Assembly (NCBI GenBank): GCA_017467405.1
Contig: JAFTSH010000001.1
Location: 1 to 64,000, forward strand
Direction of reading: 5' to 3'
DNA: 64,000 nt
From: Clostridia bacterium
Lineage (GTDB): Bacteria; Bacillota; Clostridia; Oscillospirales; Acutalibacteraceae
Position 1 is the stretch's first letter. Each line of letters starts with the position of its first letter. The notes beneath the pieces are model-generated. The model worked only from the letters and a program-made list of their open reading frames with translations, was not told where the DNA came from and ran no database searches. Below are positions 16,797 through 24,881 of this stretch, one piece after another. Both the position numbers and the translations under genes were made by a program.

Positions 16797-17516
16797 TCAT
16801 TCTGCGCTGCGCAGCGTAAACGCCTTGAGCTTGAAGCCGTATTTGCCCTCGCCCGCACGAACGAGCAGTACCTCAATCTCGTACAGGAAAAGCTCGTCGT
16901 TTGCGTCGTCGCTGTAATCGGCGGTGCCGTAGGCTCTCATATATCCGTTTCCGAGGGAATAGAGCTCGGTGAATTGGGCGCCCCAGACACCCGACAGCAT
17001 GGGTCGGATCAGGGTGTATTCGGCGATTTCGCCGTCGTATTCGATGAGTCCGGGCACCGAGAGCGTCCGTTTACCCATATTAAAGCCGAAATGATCGCCT
17101 ATCAGCTTGTTTGCCTCGTCCTTGGTGACCGAGGAGGTATTTTCGGGGGTGAGGAATATTATCGCAAAGGCGAGATCGACGTCGGTCAGAGCCGAAGAGG
17201 TGACCGTCGTGCCGTCCCTGTCGGCGTACATATAGTTATAGAGAAAGCCGCTGCTGAGCACGAAATCGTCGATGGCGGAGAGGTACGCGTTATCCGCCGC
17301 CACCTGCTCGCCCTCGTCGGTGATGTAATGCTCCTCGCCCTTGTCGGGATCGTACCTTTCGATAAGCTCCGATTCAACGGGAGCAACGGAGGTCACGACC
17401 GAGCTCGTTTCGGAGGAAACGGGGGGAGCCTGTGAGCTCACGACGGGGTCCGTACCGCAGCCGCAAAGCAGCAGGAGTGAGGCGGTCAGTAAAAATATCA
17501 GAAATTTCGATTTCAT
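16797..17516 (-). CDS. Lipoprotein, unknown
   Basis: A 239-residue protein. The start at 17516 is preceded by GGAGC; a signal peptide and lipobox LLLLCGCG give a lipidated Cys near residue 18. A Ser/Thr/Val-rich linker (about 25-50, spanning the cell wall) leads to a globular domain of about 185 residues that contains Trp and many aromatic strands. I recognise no family. It heads the leftward operon with a second lipoprotein, a pyridoxamine kinase and an HD hydrolase. The mixture gives no common pathway. Confidence 0.75.
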   Translation of the reverse strand: MKSKFLIFLLTASLLLLCGCGTDPVVSSQAPPVSSETSSVVTSVAPVESELIERYDPDKGEEHYITDEGEQVAADNAYLSAIDDFVLSSGFLYNYMYADRDGTTVTSSALTDVDLAFAIIFLTPENTSSVTKDEANKLIGDHFGFNMGKRTLSVPGLIEYDGEIAEYTLIRPMLSGVWGAQFTELYSLGNGYMRAYGTADYSDDANDELFLYEIEVLLVRAGEGKYGFKLKAFTLRSAE

Positions 17517-17746
17517 GGCGCTGCTCCGTTTCGTGCCCGAGGGCTTGTGGTTGAGGTTTTTGGGGGCGGATGAGGGCGTATTCCGCGTGCTTTTGCAAAT
17601 ATCGCGGTACATACACGAAAAGAATATCATATTTCGGCCTGTTTTACAAGTAAAAGCCGAGGCTTTTCGTACATATTTATGCTCTTGCGGCGAAAAATAA
17701 GTCAGAATACAGAGCTGAAGAAAGGCTTATAACAGGGGGAAACGAA

Positions 17747-18757
17747 ATGCAAAGAACAGGACTCAGAACGCTCGCGCTTGATTTTCCGCGCATCATCGGC
17801 TTCGGCGGTGTGGCGGGAAAGAAGGAAGGGGAAGGACCGCTCGCGAAAAATTTCGACCGCATCTATCCAGATGCTACCCTCGGACAGAAATCCTGGGAAA
17901 AGGCCGAATCGGCGTTGCTCCGCTCGGCGCTGTCCTTTGCCCTCGACCGCGCGCAGGTATCTCCGTCGCAGCTTGACCTGCTGCTCGGAGGCGATCTTCT
18001 CAATCAGTGCATCGGCTCGGCCTTCACCGCGAGGGATTACGACGTGCCCTATCTCGGGCTTTACGGTGCCTGCTCGACCATGGCGGAATCACTCTGCCTT
18101 GCATCGGTGCTGGTTGAGGGCGGTGCGGCGGCAAAGGCGGGAGCTATGACCTCCTCGCATTTTTGCTCCAGCGAAAGACAGTTCCGCTATCCTCTCGAAT
18201 ACGGCGGACAGCGCACGCCGACGGCACAGTGGACGGTCACGGGAGCGGGCGCGGCGGTGGTGGCACCGACCGGCGGAAGCATCCGCGTCAATCACGTTAC
18301 CTTCGGCCGCATCATCGACAAGGGCGTCTGCGATATCAACAATATGGGTGCCGCAATGGCCCCTGCCGCGGCGGATACCATCAAGCAGTTCCTCGAGGAT
18401 ACGGCAACGGCGCCGGGGGACTACGACCTTATACTCACGGGTGATCTCGGGCACGTGGGCAGCGAGCTTCTCATCGAGCTCTTACAAAGAGAGTCTACCG
18501 ATCTGTCCGCGGTGCATTCCGACTGCGGAAAGCTGATCTTCGACCGCGAAAAGCAGGACACCCATTCGGGTGGCTCGGGCTGCGGCTGCGGTGCGTCGGT
18601 GCTGTGCTCCTATATTTTGCCCAGAATAGAAAACGGCGAGCTCAGAAACGTGCTTTTCTGTGCCACGGGTGCCCTTATGTCGACCACCTCGTTCCAGCAG
18701 GGCGAGTCTATTCCGGGAATCGCACACCTTATCCACCTGACCAACTCTCCGGAGTAG
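17747..18757 (+). CDS. spoVAD: Stage V sporulation protein AD
   Basis: A 336-residue SpoVAD, a thiolase-fold protein that binds dipicolinic acid and helps move it into the forespore with the SpoVA channel. Recognisable parts are YPDATLGQKSWEKAE near the N-terminus, LGLYGACSTMAESL (about residues 104-117), GAMTSSHFCSSERQFRYPLEYG and GSGCGCGASV near residue 280. AGGGGG precedes the start. Normally it lies between spoVAC and spoVAE; here neither neighbour is present (lipoprotein operon divergent on the left, an SGNH esterase on the right), so it is separated from the rest of the operon. Confidence 0.95.
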   Translation: MQRTGLRTLALDFPRIIGFGGVAGKKEGEGPLAKNFDRIYPDATLGQKSWEKAESALLRSALSFALDRAQVSPSQLDLLLGGDLLNQCIGSAFTARDYDVPYLGLYGACSTMAESLCLASVLVEGGAAAKAGAMTSSHFCSSERQFRYPLEYGGQRTPTAQWTVTGAGAAVVAPTGGSIRVNHVTFGRIIDKGVCDINNMGAAMAPAAADTIKQFLEDTATAPGDYDLILTGDLGHVGSELLIELLQRESTDLSAVHSDCGKLIFDREKQDTHSGGSGCGCGASVLCSYILPRIENGELRNVLFCATGALMSTTSFQQGESIPGIAHLIHLTNSPE

Positions 18758-18789
18758 AAAACACACAGGGATATATGGAAAAATTATAT

Positions 18790-18819
18790 TGACGAAGGCG
18801 GCCGGGGCGGCTTATAATT
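18790..18819 (+). promoter_or_regulatory. Promoter of SGNH hydrolase gene
   Basis: TTGACG (18790-18795) and TATAAT (18814-18819) are separated by 18 bp, 35 bp upstream of the start. Confidence 0.75.
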
Positions 18820-18854
18820 ATCAAAAATAAGCCTTGCAAAGGAGTGTTTTCGCT

Positions 18855-19637
18855 ATGGATTGGAACGGATATCTTTACGATGCAAATGAAAAGCCGCTCG
18901 ACAGGCTTGTCAACGGTTACAGCCGCACCTCGGTGTTCAGGAAGATCGCCTTCGTGGGTGACAGCCTTTCCTCGGGTGAGTTTGAGACCTGGTACGACGG
19001 CAAGCCTCACTGCCACGATATTTTCGAATATTCCTGGGGACAGTACATCGCAAGAGCCAACGGCCTCACGGGGTACAACTTCTCGCGCGGCGGAATGACC
19101 GCAAAGGAATACGTCGAGAGCTTTGCCGGGGCGAACGGCTTCTGGGACGCCGAAAAGGCCTGTCAGGCCTACGTAATCGCGCTGGGTGTCAACGATATTT
19201 ACAATATACGAATGGAGCTCGGCGGTATTTCGGATATTCATCCCGAGGATTGGCGTAAAAACGAGCCCACCTTTACGGGCTACTACGCCGCCATCGTCAG
19301 CAGATACAAGGAGATCAGCCCCGACGCAAAGTTCTTCTTCGTTACGATGCCCAACGAGGACAATCCCGACAGGTACGAAAACGCCCGGAAGGTCAGGGAG
19401 ATCCTCTACGGCCTTTCAAAGCATTTTGAAAACTCCTACGTGATAGATCTTCTCGAATACGGCCCCCGCTACGACGGAGAGTTCCGCAGAAACTTCTTCC
19501 TTCACGGACATATGAACCCCTCGGGCTATATCCTGACGGCACAGATGATCGATTCGTACATCGACTACATCGTCCGCCACGCTCCCGAGGAGTTTGCCGA
19601 GGTCGGATTTATCAACAGCGGCATAACCTATAAGTAA
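18855..19637 (+). CDS. SGNH/GDSL hydrolase
   Basis: A 260-residue cytoplasmic esterase-type enzyme of the SGNH fold. Block I is AFVGDSLSSG (Ser about residue 37), the block with the oxyanion Asn is ALGVNDIYN (about 114), and the catalytic pair Asp/His lies in FLHGHMNPSGY near residue 220. AAAGGAG lies before the ATG at 18855; the in-frame TTG at 18834 sits upstream of that site and is rejected. No signal peptide is present, so it may deacylate imported, acetylated sugars. Its own promoter and terminator enclose it. Confidence 0.85.
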   Translation: MDWNGYLYDANEKPLDRLVNGYSRTSVFRKIAFVGDSLSSGEFETWYDGKPHCHDIFEYSWGQYIARANGLTGYNFSRGGMTAKEYVESFAGANGFWDAEKACQAYVIALGVNDIYNIRMELGGISDIHPEDWRKNEPTFTGYYAAIVSRYKEISPDAKFFFVTMPNEDNPDRYENARKVREILYGLSKHFENSYVIDLLEYGPRYDGEFRRNFFLHGHMNPSGYILTAQMIDSYIDYIVRHAPEEFAEVGFINSGITYK

Positions 19638-19651
19638 GTATAACGAAACAA

Positions 19652-19676
19652 AAGAGACCGGAACCACCGGTCTCTT
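19652..19676 (+). terminator. Terminator of SGNH hydrolase gene
   Basis: A 10-bp stem (19652-19661 with 19667-19676) with a five-base loop and a short TCTGTTTTG tail. Confidence 0.7.
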
Positions 19677-19720
19677 CTGTTTTGAAAGGAGAAAAATATG
19701 AAAAGAAGAAGTAATCTGAT

Positions 19721-20380
19721 TCAGACGGAGTCGCGGTCGAGGCGGTAGCCCGAGCCGTATACCGTTTTGAGGCAGCGCGTACCCCAATCGCCAAGCTTGG
19801 CGCGAAGTCTTGCGACGTGTGAGTCGACGGTGCGGCAGTCGCCGGAGTATTCCTTTCCCCAGATGCGGTCGAGCAGCATCTCACGGGTGAAGATCTCACC
19901 GACGTGGCTGTTGAGAAGCTCGAGTATGTCGAACTCACGGGCGGTAAGCGGAAACTTACGGTCGCCTATGTACACGCAGGAGACCGTCCTGTCAAGGCGG
20001 ACGGAGGACTGTGAGGAAAGGGGATCGTCGGAGTCGTCGTCGCTTGAAAGCTCCGAGAGCAGCACCTTAAGACAGGCGAGCGAAAAGGGCTTTCTGAGAG
20101 AGGCGTCGGCCGTTGCGTCGTCCTGTCCGTCGGGTGAGGCGGTGAGGAGTATGACGGCGGCCTTCGGTGACACGGAGCGCAGGGCGCGTACCGTATCCTG
20201 AACCCCGAGAGGGCTGATATCCTGATCGATGACGGCGGCGCTAATTGAATTTTCACAGGCCAGCGTGATCGCTTCCTCGAAGCCGTCGGCAGAGATTATC
20301 TCGTATCCTGCGGACTCCAGAAAGCTGCAGATCAGCTTTCGTGAGCTTTGTTCGCTGACCGCGGTCAGAACCTTTGGCAT
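19721..20380 (-). CDS. OmpR-type response regulator with atypical receiver
   Basis: A 219-residue protein: receiver domain (about 1-110), a Ser/Asp-rich linker (about 110-130) and a winged-helix DNA-binding domain (about 130-217) with LTAREFDILELL and VDSHVARLRAKLG typical of the OmpR/PhoB class. The receiver keeps the Thr (ILLTAS) and Lys (LRKPFS) switch residues and an Asp in VIDQDIS, but the N-terminal acidic pair that binds magnesium is replaced (KVLTAVSEQ instead of the usual I-L-I-V-D-D-D). Phosphorylation by a kinase is therefore doubtful. No histidine kinase is adjacent. AGGAGG precedes the start. Confidence 0.85.
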   Translation of the reverse strand: MPKVLTAVSEQSSRKLICSFLESAGYEIISADGFEEAITLACENSISAAVIDQDISPLGVQDTVRALRSVSPKAAVILLTASPDGQDDATADASLRKPFSLACLKVLLSELSSDDDSDDPLSSQSSVRLDRTVSCVYIGDRKFPLTAREFDILELLNSHVGEIFTREMLLDRIWGKEYSGDCRTVDSHVARLRAKLGDWGTRCLKTVYGSGYRLDRDSV

Positions 20381-20463
20381 CGGTAACCCTCCTTTTTGGT
20401 ACGTCTGTATGATAATTCATAACTATGCCGTCAATATGAGTAATTTGTAAAAAATTTTTTAAC

Positions 20464-20491
20464 TTGAAATAATATGAAAGAGTGATATAAT
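20464..20491 (+). promoter_or_regulatory. Promoter of coaX
   Basis: TTGAAA (20464-20469) and TATAAT (20486-20491), 16 bp apart. Transcription begins near 20498, which rules out the GTG there as a start. Confidence 0.75.
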
Positions 20492-20533
20492 AGGTGCGTG
20501 AAGATAAATTCGGGTATTTTTGGAGATGATTTT

Positions 20534-21298
20534 GTGCTTCTTACGGCAGACGTCGGCAATACACATATTACGATAGGTGCCTTCAAGGGTGAGCAGCTCA
20601 GCTTTACCGCGAGGCTTGCCACCGACACCAAGCGTACCGAGGATCAGTATGCCGCGGAGCTTATGGATATTCTCAGGATCAACGGCGTAGACCGTACAGA
20701 TTTCAAGGGGGCTATAATCGGCTCGGTCGTTCCGGTGCTGACGAATCCCTTGAGGTCGGCCATCGAAAAGGCGGTCGGAACGACCCCCATCGTCGTCGGA
20801 CCCGGAGTGCGCACGGGACTTAATATACGCATTGAGCACGCCGCACAGCTCGGCGCCGATCTTGCCTGCGGAGCCGTTGCGGCAATGGAGACCATGCCGC
20901 TGCCCTGCGTCGTGGTCGATCTCGGTACCGCGACAAAGCTTTACGTGGTGGACGCAACGGGCGCGTTTCTGGGCGGAACGATTGCCGCCGGAGTCGGAAT
21001 TTCGATGGGCGCTCTGGCCGAGCGCACCGCACAGCTTCCCTACGTCGCCGTCGAGGCTCCCAAAAAGACCGTCTGCGGCGATACTGCCGAGAGTATGAAG
21101 GCGGGCGCCGTTTTCGGAACCGCCGCCATGATCGACGGAATGATCGACCGCATGGAGGATGAGCTCGGTACCAAGGTCAGCGTCGTTGCGACGGGCGGTT
21201 ATTCGAAGGTCATCGCTCCCCACTGTAAAAGAGAGATAACCCTTGACCCCGATCTGTTGCTCAAGGGACTTCGCAGCATCTATCTCAGAAACGTCTGA
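20534..21298 (+). CDS. coaX: Type III pantothenate kinase
   Basis: CoaX phosphorylates pantothenate, the first step of coenzyme A synthesis. The 254-residue length is typical. Motifs are LLTADVGNTHITIGAF at the N-terminus (phosphate-binding), then GPGVRTGLNI, GADLACGAVAAM and VVVDLGTATKL (catalytic Asp region), and ATGGYSKVIA. GTG at 20534 is the start, with GGAG eight bases upstream and matching the usual N-terminus of the family; the longer frame begins at the transcription start. An ECF transporter S component follows, which suggests uptake of the vitamin substrate. Confidence 0.94.
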   Translation: MLLTADVGNTHITIGAFKGEQLSFTARLATDTKRTEDQYAAELMDILRINGVDRTDFKGAIIGSVVPVLTNPLRSAIEKAVGTTPIVVGPGVRTGLNIRIEHAAQLGADLACGAVAAMETMPLPCVVVDLGTATKLYVVDATGAFLGGTIAAGVGISMGALAERTAQLPYVAVEAPKKTVCGDTAESMKAGAVFGTAAMIDGMIDRMEDELGTKVSVVATGGYSKVIAPHCKREITLDPDLLLKGLRSIYLRNV

Positions 21299-21391
21299 CG
21301 GATGTCTGTCCGATACCGTATCAAGAGCGGCTCTGCCGCCTGATAAATATGCGATGCATTCCCAATGGAAGCGTCAGCGGAGGTAATAAAA

Positions 21392-21991
21392 ATGGAAAAA
21401 ACAAAAAAACAGACCCGCCGTCTTGTCGGCGTGTCGGTACTTGCCGCGATAGTGGCGGTACTTCAGCTAATGTCCTACTTCGTTAAGGTCGGACCCGTCA
21501 CGGTAGCCCTCGTGCTCATTCCCGTCGTGGTAGGAGCGTCGGTCTACGGCGTGCGTGCGGGAACGGTGCTCGGAGCTGTGTTTGGTGTCACGGTTACGGT
21601 GCTGACCGTAACGGGCGTCGACGCAGGTGCTGCGCTGCTCTTTGCGTCAAGACCCTTCTGGACGGTTTTTGTCATCATGCTTAAGTGCACGGCAGCGGGA
21701 TTCTGCGCCGGAGCGGTCTATAAGCTGCTGAGCAAAAACGAAAAAAACACCCTTGCGGTATTTACCGCCGCCGTAGTCAGCCCCGTCGTCAATACCGGAA
21801 TCTTTGCCGTTTCAATGCTGACGGTCTTCCGCGACGATCTGAACGCCTGGGCGGGCGGCACGAACGCGGTGCTCTACCTTTTCCTTTCGGTGATCGGAGT
21901 AAACTTCGTCTTTGAATTCGTTTCAAACCTCGTCCTTTCTCCCGCCATCGTCAAGGTGATCGGCGCCGTAAAGAGAAACAAGCTTGCCTGA
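21392..21991 (+). CDS. ECF transporter S component, possibly for pantothenate
   Basis: A 199-residue integral membrane protein with about six membrane segments and the compact, Gly/Ala/Val-rich sequence of energy-coupling-factor substrate-binding (S) components. These bind a vitamin and associate with a shared EcfT/EcfA module encoded elsewhere. GGAGG precedes the ATG at 21392; the in-frame ATG at 21365 lies upstream of that site. Because it follows coaX by 93 bp, pantothenate is the most likely substrate. That is inference from position; a riboswitch that would name another vitamin was not seen in the gap. Confidence 0.82.
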   Translation: MEKTKKQTRRLVGVSVLAAIVAVLQLMSYFVKVGPVTVALVLIPVVVGASVYGVRAGTVLGAVFGVTVTVLTVTGVDAGAALLFASRPFWTVFVIMLKCTAAGFCAGAVYKLLSKNEKNTLAVFTAAVVSPVVNTGIFAVSMLTVFRDDLNAWAGGTNAVLYLFLSVIGVNFVFEFVSNLVLSPAIVKVIGAVKRNKLA

Positions 21992-22016
21992 CCGAAAAGA
22001 ATATTATACCGTTTCA

Positions 22017-22048
22017 GAGGCTTGCCGCAGAGGCAAGCCTCCTTTTTT
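22017..22048 (+). terminator. Terminator of coaX-ECF unit
   Basis: GAGGCTTGCC (22017-22026) pairs with GGCAAGCCTC (22032-22041), followed by CTTTTTT. Confidence 0.88.
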
Positions 22049-22060
22049 GCTCGGACGACG

Positions 22061-22237
22061 TTATGAAAACATCGAAAAAACGTTATCCACGACCTCGCCG
22101 ACGTTTTTGATGGTTTTGCCCATTTTGTTTTTGACGCTGTTCTTCTTTTTCATCATTACGGCAGCCGTCATTCCCGCTACGGCACCGACGATGACACCCG
22201 TGCCCATACCCTTCATAAATCCGCCTTTTGAATTCAT
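22061..22237 (-). CDS. Small YtxH-like membrane protein
   Basis: A 58-residue protein with one Gly/Ala/Met-rich membrane-like segment (about 10-28) followed by a Lys-rich stretch and an amphipathic helix (KTIKNVGEVVDNVFSMF). This is the layout of YtxH-like small stress-associated proteins, but similarity is only by pattern. The start at 22237 was chosen because GGGAGG lies 11 bases upstream; the earlier in-frame start contains that site. It converges with the ECF gene. Confidence 0.65.
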   Translation of the reverse strand: MNSKGGFMKGMGTGVIVGAVAGMTAAVMMKKKNSVKNKMGKTIKNVGEVVDNVFSMFS

Positions 22238-22380
22238 TTTTGAAAATCCTCCCTTCACGCGTTAAATGCGCGTTCGTTATTATTCTTCCCGAAAACGAAA
22301 TTTTTTACGTGGCAATATGTGAAAATGATTTATATATGAATATTCCTCAAAAAAACGGGCAAAATATTACGAAAAATTTT

Positions 22381-23400
22381 TCACAGCGAGAAAAATTCCT
22401 CAACGGTACAGCCCTCGTAGTAGTGTGCGAGTATATCGCGGTAGGACGCGCCCTCCTCGGCCATACATTTTGCGCCGTATTGACTCATGCCGACTCCGTG
22501 ACCGTAGCCGCGCACCGTAAAAACAAACGCCCCATCGGTATAGGAGAGCTCAAAGGTTGCGCTTCTCAGCGAGAAAGCGGAGCGGATCTGCTTGCCCGTT
22601 ACGGTGACGCCACCGAAGGTGTAGGTCAGCACGGTGCCCGAGTCGGAGTATTCGGCCTTGCCGAGCCATTTTTCGTAGTCCGTGCCCGAAAGCTCGGCGC
22701 CGAGTGTGGCGGCGATCTTTTTGAATTCGGCCGGCTTTACCGACACCTCGGACATATATCCCGACGCGGTGAGATCCCCCGACGAATCCTTGGCGGTCAG
22801 GTAGGAGATATCCGAGCCCCATACGTTCATGGCGGTCTCGGTGCGTCCGTTTGAAATGGCGTGGTAAAGAGCCTCGGCCAGCTCGCCGTCAAAAACGAGC
22901 ACCTCGTACAGCACCGAGTCGATTGCGGCGTCGAGCTTCTGCTCGTATTTGTCGGCGTCGTCGCCCCAGGCTTCGCAGAGCTCGCTTCTCGGTCGGAAGG
23001 CCTGATCTATGGTGCTGTCGGAGGTTATATCGGCTCCCTTCATATCCTCGGAAGGATTTGCACGCTCCTTTTCTCGCCGCATACAGGCAACGGTATACGC
23101 CGCGACGGCCTGCGCCTTGAGGGCTTCGGCAGGGTAGGAGGCGGGCATCTCGGCACCGACGGCTCCGAAAAGATATTCCTTTTCGGAGTAGCGGGTGACG
23201 GTCATATCGGATGTATCGAGCACGTTGAAATACCCCGTACCGACCGCCTCAAGGTTGTCCGAAACGCTTCCTGACGAGTCCGTACCGCCGCTTTGAGGAG
23301 GACGGTCGGAGGTGCCCGAGCGGGCGGTTATTCCGAGGGCGGGGACGGCGAGAATTATGAGCGAAAGCAGTATCGGGACGGCGGCTGAGTATTTTCTCAT
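22381..23400 (-). CDS. spoIID: SpoIID-type lytic transglycosylase
   Basis: A 339-residue protein with an N-terminal membrane/signal segment (about 6-28) and a SpoIID/LytB domain. The catalytic-type Glu lies in FGAVGAEMPASYPAEALKAQ (broken here as GAEMPASYPAEALKAQAVA, about residues 81-99), and the conserved end GYGHGVGMSQYGA is near residue 300. SpoIID cuts denuded glycan strands during forespore engulfment. Its usual partners (spoIIQ, spoIIID) are not next to it, so assignment as the true sporulation SpoIID rather than a LytB-like amidase enhancer is likely but not certain. Confidence 0.88.
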   Translation of the reverse strand: MRKYSAAVPILLSLIILAVPALGITARSGTSDRPPQSGGTDSSGSVSDNLEAVGTGYFNVLDTSDMTVTRYSEKEYLFGAVGAEMPASYPAEALKAQAVAAYTVACMRREKERANPSEDMKGADITSDSTIDQAFRPRSELCEAWGDDADKYEQKLDAAIDSVLYEVLVFDGELAEALYHAISNGRTETAMNVWGSDISYLTAKDSSGDLTASGYMSEVSVKPAEFKKIAATLGAELSGTDYEKWLGKAEYSDSGTVLTYTFGGVTVTGKQIRSAFSLRSATFELSYTDGAFVFTVRGYGHGVGMSQYGAKCMAEEGASYRDILAHYYEGCTVEEFFSL

Positions 23401-23419
23401 GTTAGTTCCTTCCTTTTTC

Positions 23420-23448
23420 TTGACTTTACGTCGGTATTGTTATAAAAT
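23420..23448 (+). promoter_or_regulatory. Promoter of citrate synthase gene
   Basis: TTGACT (23420-23425) and TAAAAT (23443-23448), 17 bp apart. Confidence 0.65.
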
Positions 23449-23508
23449 AAATATTCATTACATATTATATTATCCTCCGTCGGAGGTAAAAAGAAGAGGT
23501 ACCCGCAG

Positions 23509-24861
23509 ATGTTAAAAAATTCGTCCGACTCATTTAAAGATCTATGCTCAGAGGTAAAGAAAAATTACTATATCGATCCCTCGAACAACGAGCGCTACGG
23601 AGTAAAAAGAGGACTGAGAAATAACGATAATACGGGCGTGCTTGCCGGACTTACAGGAATATGCAACGTTCACGGATACGTTATCAACGAGGGTGAAAAG
23701 ACCCCCGACGAGGGCAAGCTGACCTACAGAGGAATCGACGTCAGGGATATCGTCGACGGCTGCCGCAGGGATAACCGCTTCGGCTTTGAAGAGGTGGTAT
23801 ATCTTCTCATATTCGGCTCGCTTCCCGACGCCGCAAGGCTGGAGCAGTTCAGGGGAATTCTCGCCGAAAACCGCGACCTGCCGATGAACTTCGCCGAGGA
23901 TATGATAATCAAGGCTCCCTCGCCGAACATTATGAACAAGCTGGCGCGCAACGTCCTTTCGATGTACTCCTACGACGACAATCCCGACGATCTTTCGGTT
24001 GAGAATCTCGTCAGGCAGGCTATGGTGCTTCTGGCGCAGGTTCCCACCGCGATGATCTACGCCTATCAGGTCAAGCGCCGCAGATACGATCAGAAGTCGA
24101 TGTATTTCCATCCCATCGACCCCTCGCACTGGACGGCAGAGTACATCCTGTCCGCTCTGCGTCTTGACATGAAGTTCACGGATGCCGAGGCGAAGCTGCT
24201 CGATACCTGCATGATACTACACGCCGAGCACGGCGGCGGAAACAACTCCGCCTTTGCCTCAAGGGTGCTGTCCTCCTCGGGTACCGACACCTATTCGGCC
24301 ATTGCCGCCGCAATCGGCTCCCTCAAGGGCCCCCGTCACGGCGGTGCAAACGTCAAGGTGCGCGACATGATGGAGTGCATAAAAGAAAACGTAAACGACA
24401 GGAACGACGACGAAGAGGTTGCCGCCTTCCTTAAGAAGATCGTCCGCCGCGAGGCAGGCGACGGCTCGGGCCTTATCTACGGAATGGGCCACGCTGTTTA
24501 TACCGCGTCCGACCCCCGTGCCGTTATCCTCAAGGAGAGATGCCGCGAGGCGGCGGCCGAGAACGGACTGCTTGCCGATTTCGAACTGCTTGATACGGTC
24601 GAGCGCACCGCGCCCCGCGTCCTTGCCGAGGTCAAGGGTGTCACGGCCGCCTGCTGTGCCAACGTCGACCTTTACAGCGGTCTTATCTACAAGACCCTGC
24701 ATATTCCCAGAGAGCTTTACACCCCGCTGTTTGCCGTTTCAAGACTTGCCGGCTGGTGCGCACACCGCATCGAGGAGGTCGTAACGGGCAAGCGCATCAT
24801 CCGTCCCGCCTATAAGTCGCTGGTCGAGGGCGGAAAGTACGTAGATTTAGCCAACAGATGA
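23509..24861 (+). CDS. Citrate synthase
   Basis: A 450-residue citrate/2-methylcitrate synthase, joining acetyl-CoA and oxaloacetate. The conserved stretches are GKLTYRGIDVRDIV, the first catalytic His region LHAEHGGGNNSAFASRV (about 242-258), GPRHGGANVKVRDM with the second His (about 279), and GMGHAVYTASDPRA with the conserved His/Arg (about 325-338). The N-terminal 45 residues are longer than in short Bacillus enzymes. It is monocistronic or grouped with the following membrane protein and metG. No aconitase or isocitrate dehydrogenase is nearby, so it probably feeds glutamate synthesis through a partial cycle. Confidence 0.92.
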   Translation: MLKNSSDSFKDLCSEVKKNYYIDPSNNERYGVKRGLRNNDNTGVLAGLTGICNVHGYVINEGEKTPDEGKLTYRGIDVRDIVDGCRRDNRFGFEEVVYLLIFGSLPDAARLEQFRGILAENRDLPMNFAEDMIIKAPSPNIMNKLARNVLSMYSYDDNPDDLSVENLVRQAMVLLAQVPTAMIYAYQVKRRRYDQKSMYFHPIDPSHWTAEYILSALRLDMKFTDAEAKLLDTCMILHAEHGGGNNSAFASRVLSSSGTDTYSAIAAAIGSLKGPRHGGANVKVRDMMECIKENVNDRNDDEEVAAFLKKIVRREAGDGSGLIYGMGHAVYTASDPRAVILKERCREAAAENGLLADFELLDTVERTAPRVLAEVKGVTAACCANVDLYSGLIYKTLHIPRELYTPLFAVSRLAGWCAHRIEEVVTGKRIIRPAYKSLVEGGKYVDLANR

Positions 24862-24881
24862 TCTGATCCGGAGGGATGATC

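Noticed and set aside
20498..20533. Upstream GTG as start of coaX
   Set aside because: It coincides with the predicted transcription start, and the family N-terminus begins at the GTG at 20534, which has its own GGAG.
21299..21391. A possible vitamin riboswitch before the ECF S component
   Set aside because: Two small hairpins are present (CGGA/TCCG and GCGGC/GCCGC), but no conserved core of a known riboswitch class could be recognised.
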